Below, piece after piece: positions 16,532 through 23,685 of a stretch of DNA of 36,136 bases. The stretch is from assembly GCA_035275625.1 (NCBI GenBank), contig DATEMK010000600.1, positions 1 to 36,136 on the forward strand, in the 5' to 3' direction. The translations under genes and the position numbers were made by a program. The DNA comes from DATEMK01 sp035275625. GTDB lineage: Bacteria > Bacteroidota > Bacteroidia > AKYH767-A > OLB10. The notes under the pieces were generated by a model. That model made no database searches. It was not told the origin of the DNA and saw only the letters and a program-made list of their open reading frames with translations. The first letter of the stretch is position 1. The number at the start of each line of letters is the position of its first letter.

Positions 16532-18283
16532 ATGAAAAAAATTCTTTACTCATTTACTATTGCAATGCTGCTGATTATCTGCAGCGAACAAAAATCGGCA
16601 GCACAGGTTGCTCCCGGAATTACCATTTTTTATGCAGGCGACACTATGTGGAACAGCTTTTCCTGCCAGGTTCCTGATACGCTGGGCATGTACATTTACG
16701 GAAGTGCAGGAGGTTATCTTATTACTGATTCGGTGGAAATTTACATGGCTTTCGGTGATGGAACGGATACTACGTTTTATTCACTGATTCCGCAAAATTA
16801 TTTCTACGGTTATTTTCCGCATATCTATACATTGCCGGGAATTTATTCTCTCCTGTGTATTGTAACAGGGCCTGACGGGGATGATGACACGCTTGTAAAC
16901 AATAATACGATTATTGTTGCCAGCCAGTGCGGCAATATTTCGGGGAATGTTTATTATGATTCCAACAATGATTGCGTTAACAATACCGGTGATTTTGACA
17001 TACAATGGGCATGGGTGAAGCTGTTATATAACGGAGATTATATTAACGGAGCATACAGTGATGTAAACGGCAATTATTCTTTAGAAGCTCCCGTTGGATT
17101 TACTTATACATTGGAAGTAAGTTATTATAATAATGCAAATCTCACCGCTACCTGCCCGGCAGGAGGAACTTACTCCATCAGTTCGCTGCCGGCTAATAAT
17201 AAAGATTTTGGAATTTCATGCGGCCAGACAGGACAGGATTTAACAGGTAACCTATGGGCCTGGGGAGTAAGACCGGGTAACACTTCTTTTATTTATCCCG
17301 ATTACTGGAATAATGCCTGCACCGCTGTTTCGGGAACTGTGACTATTACATTGCCGACAGGGGTGACCTATATTACATCAAACCCGGTTCCAACTAACGT
17401 GAACGGGCAGGTGATAACTTATAACGTGAGCCCTTATGATTTTTACTGGAACTATCAATGGCAAGTTAATCGTTATATAGAAGTGCTGGGCGATGTTGGT
17501 TTAGTGATTGGCGATACACTTTGTTTTGAAATGGTGATTGATCCGCTTGCAGGTGATCTGAACCCTTCGGACAATACAATTACAACATGTGTTCCGGTTC
17601 GTAACTCATGCGACCCGAATGAGAAATTTGAATCTCATGCAAAATGGAATACCGCTAATGTGGCCCCGGGAACGCAGTTAGATTATACAATTGCTTTCCA
17701 GAATGTGGGTAATGATGTTGCTTATAAAGTTGTAGTGGTAGATACTCTGGACAGCGATGCGGATATAAATACACTGGAAATAACCGGTGCAAGCCACCCG
17801 ATGAATATATATATGCTGGGAACCAATATTATGAAATTTGAATTTTTAAACATCAATCTTCCCGCAGCTTCAGTCAATGAGCCGCTAAGCCATGGTTTTG
17901 TTGCTTATAAGATAAAACCAAAAACTGGCTTGGCAGATGGAACTATGATTGACAACAAAGCTGACATTTTCTTTGATTTCAACGGTTCTATAGTTACTAA
18001 TAAAGTTACCGATGTAATAGACATTGCTCTTGGTGTAAATGAAACCATAGCGCCTTTGTCAATTACAGCATATCCAAACCCTGCTACAGAATATATACGC
18101 ATTAAGATGAATGACGAATCTGCCGCAGTGGTTCGCCTCGCTGATTTGTCAGGACGTATTGTGCTGGAGCAGACTGTTAAAAACAACGGGTTGGTTAAAG
18201 TTGGAAACCTGGCCAGCGGGGTTTATTCTCTGCAGGTAATTTCAGGAGAAAAGAATTATTCCGGCAAGGTTGTAGTTAAATAA
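16532..18283 (+). CDS. T9SS-sorted multidomain surface/secreted protein
   Basis: 583 aa from the ATG at 16532, which begins a signal peptide (MKKILYSF, cleavage near SAAQ, residue 25). Domains: a PKD-like segment with FGDGTD and YTLPGIYSL (about 65-130); a SdrD/Cna-B-like fold SGNVYYDSNNDC to YSLEAPVGFTY (about 134-200); a middle beta domain; the Bacteroidota DUF7619 type domain CDPNEKFE to FFDFNGSIVTN (about 360-490); and a type A T9SS sorting domain starting AYPNPATEYIRI, ending GKVVVK (about 510-583). All are structural beta domains and no catalytic site is visible, so an adhesin or matrix role is inferred. The open frame runs on upstream into ybeY, but a start there would lack the signal peptide at the N-terminus. 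Confidence 0.88.
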   Translation: MKKILYSFTIAMLLIICSEQKSAAQVAPGITIFYAGDTMWNSFSCQVPDTLGMYIYGSAGGYLITDSVEIYMAFGDGTDTTFYSLIPQNYFYGYFPHIYTLPGIYSLLCIVTGPDGDDDTLVNNNTIIVASQCGNISGNVYYDSNNDCVNNTGDFDIQWAWVKLLYNGDYINGAYSDVNGNYSLEAPVGFTYTLEVSYYNNANLTATCPAGGTYSISSLPANNKDFGISCGQTGQDLTGNLWAWGVRPGNTSFIYPDYWNNACTAVSGTVTITLPTGVTYITSNPVPTNVNGQVITYNVSPYDFYWNYQWQVNRYIEVLGDVGLVIGDTLCFEMVIDPLAGDLNPSDNTITTCVPVRNSCDPNEKFESHAKWNTANVAPGTQLDYTIAFQNVGNDVAYKVVVVDTLDSDADINTLEITGASHPMNIYMLGTNIMKFEFLNINLPAASVNEPLSHGFVAYKIKPKTGLADGTMIDNKADIFFDFNGSIVTNKVTDVIDIALGVNETIAPLSITAYPNPATEYIRIKMNDESAAVVRLADLSGRIVLEQTVKNNGLVKVGNLASGVYSLQVISGEKNYSGKVVVK

Positions 18284-18300
18284 TTTGTTTGAGTTTAAGA

Positions 18301-18336
18301 TTCAGGGTTCAGGGTTACATAACCCTGAACCCTGAA
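18301..18336. terminator. Strong hairpin, probable bidirectional terminator
   Basis: Perfect 17-bp arms TTCAGGGTTCAGGGTTA and TAACCCTGAACCCTGAA with a 2-base centre, followed by CTTTTTA on the plus strand. It lies 17 bases after the T9SS stop. On the minus strand it follows directly after the stop of the gene remnant at 18341. Each arm holds a tandem TTCAGGG. Confidence 0.75.
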
Positions 18337-18340
18337 CTTT

Positions 18341-18448
18341 TTATACATGCACGAGCTGTACATTTAACTCCACTGCATTGCCGCCTGTTATAGTAACGTT
18401 GATTGCCTGTAAAGTATAGTCGTACGCAGATTTAGAATGCAGGCTCCA
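18341..18448 (-). pseudogene. 35-codon C-terminal remnant of an unidentified gene
   Basis: Read on the minus strand, 35 open codons from Trp (18448) to a TAA at 18343-18341, including SAYDYTLQAINVTITGG and AVELNVQLVHV. The alternation of hydrophobic and polar residues looks like two beta strands ending a real protein. An in-frame TAA (18451-18449) precedes the stretch and no start codon is present. The stop is followed by the hairpin at 18301-18336. I read this as the tail of a deleted gene whose terminator survives. The parent family is not recognised. Confidence 0.5.
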
Positions 18449-18502
18449 TTATTGAAAAAAGGAAGCGGTTAAGAGTTAGTTTCTGAAGTGCCTTTTTTTG
18501 CG

Positions 18503-18510
18503 TAAGTTTG
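18503..18510 (+). promoter_or_regulatory. TANNTTTG box directly before the first tandem T9SS gene
   Basis: TAAGTTTG, an exact -7 consensus match, four bases before the ATG at 18515. No clear TTG at -33. It would give a leaderless or near-leaderless transcript of the three-gene array. Confidence 0.3.
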
Positions 18511-18514
18511 TTTT

Positions 18515-19894
18515 ATGAAAACAAAATTACTTGCTGCGGTTTTGATTTGGTTTTGTGTTTTTGGGAATACTGTTTTTGCGCAGAAAGAAAATTATGTCTG
18601 GTATTTTGGAGATCATGCAGGATTGGATTTTAATTCGGGAAGTCCGGTTGCTTTGACCAATGGAATGCTTAATACTAATGAAGGATGTTCCTCAATAAGT
18701 GATGCAAATGGCAACCTTTTGTTTTATACAGATGGCATTAAAGTTTGGGACAGAAATCATAATCAAATGCCAAATGGAGATTCCCTTGCAGGACACCTAT
18801 CTTCGACTCAGTCCGCATTGATTGTACCTTTTCCCGGAAGCGATTCTCTATATTATATTTTTACAACTTATGCATATCCTTTTCCTGTTATAGATGAACC
18901 TTTCACTTATTCTGTGGTAGATATGTCATTGAACAATTCTAATGGAGATATCACTATAAAAAATAATTTGCTTTTGAACCAGGCTGCGGAAAAATTAGCT
19001 GGCGTTAAACATTCAAATGGCATTGATACATGGGTAGTAGTTACGGGAGTGGATTGTGATACTATTTATTCCTATTTAGTAACTGCGGGAGGACTATCAT
19101 CCAACCCGGTTAAAAACAATTCAGGATGGGTGTTTAGCGGTGGTGATGCTGCAGGTTATATGAAAATTTCACCTGATGGATCAAAGCTTGCCTGCGCAGG
19201 AGCGCAATACGATTATGCAGTTGTGTTTGATTTTGATCCATCAACAGGATTCATAACAAATCCGGTAATATTTTCATATCCGTTCTGGGCTCATCCTTAT
19301 GGTATTGAGTTTTCAAAAAGCGGGCATTATTTGTATGGAACATGTGGGGGAGGAACTCACTATCTTTTTCAATGGGATGTCATAGGCGATTCCCTTATTA
19401 TTCAAATACCTGTCTCAACAACTTCAAAAGGCGCTTTACAAATGGGCCCGGATGGAAAAATATACCTTGCCAAAAATTCACAGGAGTTAGGAGTAATTAA
19501 TAATCCTGAATTACCCGGCATCCAATGTAACTATGTGGACAGTGCATTTTACCTGTCAGGAAAAAACTCCAGGCTTGGCTTACCTGATTTTATTTCAAGC
19601 TATTTTCTTACCGCAGGAATCAACACAAACAACCCGCCACTAAATCAACTAACCATTTCCCCCAACCCTGCCACCGATAAAATATATATTTCATTTCCTG
19701 CAACAACTTCTGAAAACATTACCACAAAAATCTACTCCATAACAGGAGAAGTTGTTTATGAACAAATAAATAAAAGCGCTGCACCAATTACCAAATTCCA
19801 AATTCCAGTTTTCAATATTTCAAACGGAATCTATTTTTTAAGTGTGCGGACCGGGAGGGAAGTGGTGACGAGGAAGATTGTTGTGAATCATTAA
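18515..19894 (+). CDS. T9SS-sorted propeller-like surface protein, tandem copy 1
   Basis: 459 aa with signal peptide (cleavage near TVFAQ, residue 23). The body begins with the Bacteroidota pattern WYFGDHAGLDF, then EGCSSISDANGNLLFYTDG, VWDRNH, STQSALIVPFPG and YYIFTT, which recur as blades of a beta-propeller-like fold, with later SPDGSKLACAG and GPDGKIYLAK. A type A T9SS sorting domain occupies about 377-459, with ISPNPATDKIYISF and NISNGIYFLSVR, ending KIVVNH. No catalytic residues are recognised, so a surface-displayed or secreted structural or binding role is likely. It heads three paralogues with 12-base spacers, so the three are probably one transcript. Confidence 0.88.
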   Translation: MKTKLLAAVLIWFCVFGNTVFAQKENYVWYFGDHAGLDFNSGSPVALTNGMLNTNEGCSSISDANGNLLFYTDGIKVWDRNHNQMPNGDSLAGHLSSTQSALIVPFPGSDSLYYIFTTYAYPFPVIDEPFTYSVVDMSLNNSNGDITIKNNLLLNQAAEKLAGVKHSNGIDTWVVVTGVDCDTIYSYLVTAGGLSSNPVKNNSGWVFSGGDAAGYMKISPDGSKLACAGAQYDYAVVFDFDPSTGFITNPVIFSYPFWAHPYGIEFSKSGHYLYGTCGGGTHYLFQWDVIGDSLIIQIPVSTTSKGALQMGPDGKIYLAKNSQELGVINNPELPGIQCNYVDSAFYLSGKNSRLGLPDFISSYFLTAGINTNNPPLNQLTISPNPATDKIYISFPATTSENITTKIYSITGEVVYEQINKSAAPITKFQIPVFNISNGIYFLSVRTGREVVTRKIVVNH

Positions 19895-19906
19895 AAACAA
19901 AATACC

Positions 19907-21283
19907 ATGAAAACCAAATTACTCATACTCGCAATTGTTTTAATTTTTACAAATTCCATTTTTGCACAGAAGGAACATTATGTTTGGTACTTTGGGGATA
20001 GTGCGGGAGTTGATTTTAATCCCGGAAGCCCGGTGGCGCTGACCGATGGATTGCTTTATACCTATGAGGGCTGCGCAACTATAAGTGATGCCAATGGTAA
20101 CCTGATGTTTTACACTGATGGAACCCTGGTATGGGACCGGAATCACAATGTTATGCCTAACGGAGATTCTCTTGGTGGAAGCAACACATCCACACAATCG
20201 GCTATTATAGTACCCAAGCCCGGAAACAATTTGATATATTATATTTTCACCCTTGGAGGGCAGCTTTCCGCAAATAAAAGTTTTAATTATTCTTTTGTTG
20301 ACATGTCACTAAATGGCGGTAATGGCGATGTTGTTTTAAAAAATGTACTTATTGATTCTTTGATTTCTGAAAAGCTCACTGCTGTACGACATGCTAATAA
20401 TAATGATATATGGGTAATGGTTCATGGAGTAAATAATAATAATTTTTATTGCTACCACGTTAATAATAGCGGAATATCATTTTCTCCGGTAATAAGCTCA
20501 ATTGGAATTAGCATTCTTGGAACGGATATAATAGGTCAAATGAAATTTTCTCCTGATGGCTCTAAGATTGCATTTGCAGCCTATTTAAGTGGTTCAGTAA
20601 GTTTATTTGATTTTGACAATTCAACCGGAATTGTATCAGATGAAAAATTTTTGCCACTATATAATGAAGCATATGGGATTGAATTTTCTGTAACTGGAAA
20701 TTATTTATATAGCACGCGTTTCACAGCGGGAACAATTTATCAATGGGATATTTCATCCGACACAGCCTCTGTAATAAATTTAACACGCCAATTAATCGCA
20801 ACCTCTCCAAGCCTAGGCTCCCTGCAACTGGGTCCTGATAGAAAAATATACGTGGCAAGAAATGATAAATATTTCTTAGGAGTAATTAATTATCCTGATT
20901 CATCAGGAAGTTCATGTAATTATGTTGATACTGCTGTTTCGCTTGGTGTCAACCGTAGCCGGGTGGGTTTACCCAATTTCGTCACCTCCTATTTCCTCCC
21001 TACAGGAATAAATATAAACAACCCACAACAAAACCAACTAACCATTTCCCCCAACCCCGCTACCGATAAAATTAATATTTCATTTCCTCCAACAACATCA
21101 GAAAACATCACCACAAAAATTTACTCCATAACAGGCGAAGTTGTTTTTAAACAAGAAAATAAAAGCGCTGCACCAATTACCAACTTTCAAATTCCAATTT
21201 TCAACATGTCAAACGGGATTTATTTTTTAAGTGTGCAGACGGGGAGGGAAATGGTGACGAGGAAGATTGTTGTGAATCATTAA
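19907..21283 (+). CDS. T9SS-sorted propeller-like surface protein, tandem copy 2
   Basis: 458 aa, paralogue of its neighbours with the same order: signal peptide (cleavage near SIFAQ, residue 21), WYFGDSAGVDF start, EGCATISDANGNLMFYTDG, SPDGSKIAFAA, GPDRKIYVAR, then a type A T9SS sorting domain (ISPNPATDKINISF to KIVVNH). The 35 bases ending just past the stop (21251-21285) are identical to the matching bases of copy 1 (19862-19896), while the middle of the gene differs much more. Start chosen at the ATG that begins the signal peptide, 12 bases after copy 1. Confidence 0.88.
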   Translation: MKTKLLILAIVLIFTNSIFAQKEHYVWYFGDSAGVDFNPGSPVALTDGLLYTYEGCATISDANGNLMFYTDGTLVWDRNHNVMPNGDSLGGSNTSTQSAIIVPKPGNNLIYYIFTLGGQLSANKSFNYSFVDMSLNGGNGDVVLKNVLIDSLISEKLTAVRHANNNDIWVMVHGVNNNNFYCYHVNNSGISFSPVISSIGISILGTDIIGQMKFSPDGSKIAFAAYLSGSVSLFDFDNSTGIVSDEKFLPLYNEAYGIEFSVTGNYLYSTRFTAGTIYQWDISSDTASVINLTRQLIATSPSLGSLQLGPDRKIYVARNDKYFLGVINYPDSSGSSCNYVDTAVSLGVNRSRVGLPNFVTSYFLPTGININNPQQNQLTISPNPATDKINISFPPTTSENITTKIYSITGEVVFKQENKSAAPITNFQIPIFNMSNGIYFLSVQTGREMVTRKIVVNH

Positions 21284-21295
21284 AAAGACAATAGG

Positions 21296-22729
21296 ATGAA
21301 AATAAAATTATTTGCTGCTTTTTTGATTTGGGTTTGTGGTTTTGGGAATACGGTTAATGCGCAGAAGGAAAATAATATTTGGTATTTCGGGTACCATGCG
21401 GGGTTGGATTTTAATTCAGGTGCCCCTGTAACTTTAACGAATGGGGCGCTTTTTACAGGGGAAGGATGCTCTTCAATAAGCGATTCGAATGGTACTCTTT
21501 TGTTTTATACAGATGGAATAACCGTTTGGGACAGAAATCATGCTCAAATGCCCAACGGAGATTCACTCAAAGGAGGGCAGATGGGGTCTTCAACACAATC
21601 TGCTTTGATTGTTCCTTTTCCGGGAAATAATTTTATGTATTATATCTTTACGGTAGGGGAAGTAGAAAGTCTGCCAATTGAATTTAATTATTCAGTTGTT
21701 GACATGTCATTAAACAGCGGGAATGGAGATGTCAGCATAAAAAACAACTTTCTAATGTCTCCGGTAACCGAAAAACTAACTGCCGTTAAACATTCCAACA
21801 ATATTGATATATGGGTAATGGTTCATGGTGTTTACAGTAACAGTTTTATCTGTTACCTGGTTAGTGCGTCAGGTATTTCACCAGTTCCTGTAATAAGTAA
21901 TATTGGAGCTGTTATACCGGATAGCTCACTTGACGCAGTTGGCTATATGAAATTTTCTATTGATGGTACTAAGATTGCCTACGCTGCTTATGTTAATAAT
22001 TACGTTGATTTATTTGATTTTAATTCAACGACCGGCATAGTTTCAAATGAAAAATATTTAACATTTCCCGGTGGCAGTGCTTATGGATTAGAATTCTCTT
22101 CGAATGGAAATTTTTTATACGCTACCGGATTACAACCGCCACAAATTTATCAATGGGATATTACTTCTAACATTGCTTCTGTTATTAACTCAACGCAACA
22201 GTTGGTTGGCGTTTCAACGACAACTCCAATTCCACAGATCGGAGCCTTGCAAATAGCGCCTGATGGAAAAATTTATGTGGCACATACTGGAAAGTTTTTC
22301 TTGGGTGTAATTAATGATCCTGACTTACCTGGCATCTTATGCAATTACAATGATAGTGTACTTTCATTAAATGGATATGTTTCTACACATGGGTTACCTA
22401 ATTTCATGACGAGTTATTTCTTAACGACAGGAATTAATACGAACAACCCGCCACAAAACCAACTAACCATTTCACCCAGCCCCGCCACCGGTAAAATTTA
22501 TATTTCATTTCCGGCAACAGTTGTTCAAACTATCACAACAAAAATTTTCTCCTTAACAGGTGAAGTAGTTTATGAACAAAAAAATAAAAGCGCTGCACCA
22601 ATTACCAGGTTCCAAATTCCAATTTACAATATCTCAAACGGGATTTATTTTTTGTCCGTAAGGACATCTTCGGAGAGTGAGCAGGCGGGGAGAGAAGTGG
22701 TGACAAAAAAAATAGTGGTGCAGCATTGA
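21296..22729 (+). CDS. T9SS-sorted propeller-like surface protein, tandem copy 3
   Basis: 477 aa, third paralogue. The signal peptide (MKIKLFAAFLIWVCGFGNTVNAQ pattern, cleavage near residue 23) is close to that of copy 1 rather than copy 2. The body follows the WYFGYHAGLDF, EGCSSISDSNGTLLFYTDG and APDGKIYVAH pattern. The type A T9SS sorting domain has ISPSPATGKIYISF, where the usual Asn-Pro is Ser-Pro, and a 7-residue insert (SSESEQA) just before GREVVTKKIVVQH. Both are departures from the other copies near the secretion signal and could affect sorting, although the final beta strand is kept. It lies 12 bases after copy 2. Confidence 0.87.
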   Translation: MKIKLFAAFLIWVCGFGNTVNAQKENNIWYFGYHAGLDFNSGAPVTLTNGALFTGEGCSSISDSNGTLLFYTDGITVWDRNHAQMPNGDSLKGGQMGSSTQSALIVPFPGNNFMYYIFTVGEVESLPIEFNYSVVDMSLNSGNGDVSIKNNFLMSPVTEKLTAVKHSNNIDIWVMVHGVYSNSFICYLVSASGISPVPVISNIGAVIPDSSLDAVGYMKFSIDGTKIAYAAYVNNYVDLFDFNSTTGIVSNEKYLTFPGGSAYGLEFSSNGNFLYATGLQPPQIYQWDITSNIASVINSTQQLVGVSTTTPIPQIGALQIAPDGKIYVAHTGKFFLGVINDPDLPGILCNYNDSVLSLNGYVSTHGLPNFMTSYFLTTGINTNNPPQNQLTISPSPATGKIYISFPATVVQTITTKIFSLTGEVVYEQKNKSAAPITRFQIPIYNISNGIYFLSVRTSSESEQAGREVVTKKIVVQH

Positions 22730-22741
22730 ACTTTTCTTTAC

Positions 22742-22749
22742 TATTTTTG
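22742..22749 (+). promoter_or_regulatory. Candidate -7 box for the retropepsin-like gene
   Basis: TATTTTTG, an exact TANNTTTG match, 14 bases before the ATG at 22764. A TTG lies only 13 bases upstream, too close for the usual spacing, so support is partial. Confidence 0.35.
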
Positions 22750-22763
22750 TATAAACATCAGTC

Positions 22764-23132
22764 ATGGGAATTACCATAAAAAAATTTGTAGTAAAAGAAT
22801 CGCGCAGGTCCCGAAAGAAACTCGAAGTTGATTTTATGATTGATTCCGGTGCAGTCTATAGCCTGGTTCCACGAAAAGATTTAAAAACATTAGGAATTAA
22901 ACCTTATCGTAAAATGGATTTTATCCTTGCTGACGGTACAAAAATATTACGTGAAGTCGGAGATGCCTATTTTGAGTATAATGGCGAAGGCGGTTCCGCG
23001 CCTGTTATTTTTGGTGAGAAGGGTGATGAGCCATTGCTTGGAGCAACTACTTTAGAAAGTATCGGTCTGGTTTTAAATCCTTTTAAGCGTGAACTGTATC
23101 CTATGCGATTGATGATGGCACGTAGTATTTGA
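22764..23132 (+). CDS. Retropepsin-like clan AA aspartic protease (AF_0612-like)
   Basis: 122 aa, no signal peptide, so cytoplasmic. The active-site motif is FMIDSGAVYSLVP with Asp27 in D-S-G, as in single-domain retroviral-type aspartic proteases that work as dimers. Further family marks are ILADGTKI (the flap-side strand) and the C-terminal hydrophobic-glycine segment LLGATTLESIGLVLNP. This combination fits the bacterial/archaeal AF_0612 family of clan AA. Its substrate is unknown. It lies 34 bases after the T9SS array and converges with the RsbW-like gene. A functional link to either neighbour is not shown. Confidence 0.82.
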   Translation: MGITIKKFVVKESRRSRKKLEVDFMIDSGAVYSLVPRKDLKTLGIKPYRKMDFILADGTKILREVGDAYFEYNGEGGSAPVIFGEKGDEPLLGATTLESIGLVLNPFKRELYPMRLMMARSI

Positions 23133-23166
23133 TTCCGCTTTTTCAGAAAATCAGGGTATCTTTATA

Positions 23167-23586
23167 TTAATGTACGCTGGTTTTAAAATACATCTCCACC
23201 GTTTTACCATTATCAGAAAAAATAACCTGGTCGGCAAGATGCTTCATTAAAAAAATTCCACGGCCAGTAGGTTTCTCTAAGTTTTCAGGCGCTGTGGGAT
23301 CGGGTAAATTATAGTAATCAAAACCCGGTCCTTCATCCTGCACGCTGAACATAAGGCTATCGCCTTCCACTTCATACGTGATGCTTACTTTTTTGGAAGT
23401 GTCAAATTGGTTGCCATGCTGGATGGAATTGTTTACCGCTTCGGTAACTGCAACAAGGATATTGCCGAAACAATCTTCGTGAATATTATGCTCTTCACGC
23501 AAATCTTCGATGAGCTTTTCTACTATGTTGATGCTTTCTGGCTGCGAAACGATCTGTAAAGTGTTTGCAAAATTTTCTGTATTCAT
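23167..23586 (-). CDS. RsbW-type ATP-binding protein (anti-sigma factor / serine kinase fold)
   Basis: 139 aa, a single GHKL ATPase domain. The N box is EAVNNSIQHGN (49-59), G1 is DEGPGFD (84-90) and G2 is GRGIFLM (108-114). The family holds RsbW/SpoIIAB-like anti-sigma factors that phosphorylate anti-anti-sigma proteins. In Bacteroidota, close relatives are single genes near DUF4175 and ybeY. No sigma factor or STAS-domain antagonist lies in this window, so its partner is unknown. It lies 99 bases downstream of the DUF4175 gene on the same strand, with a repeat-rich, fold-back spacer between them that could reduce read-through. Confidence 0.87.
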   Translation of the reverse strand: MNTENFANTLQIVSQPESINIVEKLIEDLREEHNIHEDCFGNILVAVTEAVNNSIQHGNQFDTSKKVSITYEVEGDSLMFSVQDEGPGFDYYNLPDPTAPENLEKPTGRGIFLMKHLADQVIFSDNGKTVEMYFKTSVH

Positions 23587-23590
23587 TGTT

Positions 23591-23678
23591 GGTTGATTGG
23601 TTGATTAGTTGATTAGTTAATTGGTTAAGTTGTTGATTTGGGGTTTACCCAATGAACTAATCAACCAATTAACCAGTT
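23591..23678. repeat. Array of 8-bp repeats with inverted copies, large fold-back
   Basis: Six head-to-tail copies of a degenerate 8-mer (GGTTGATT, GGTTGATT, AGTTGATT, AGTTAATT, GGTTAAGT, TGTTGATT) at 23591-23638. A short gap follows, then three copies in inverse orientation (AACTAATC, AACCAATT, AACCAGTT) at 23655-23678. The two blocks can pair into a long A/T-rich hairpin between the DUF4175 and RsbW-like genes. Confidence 0.7.
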
Positions 23679-23685
23679 ACTTTCA

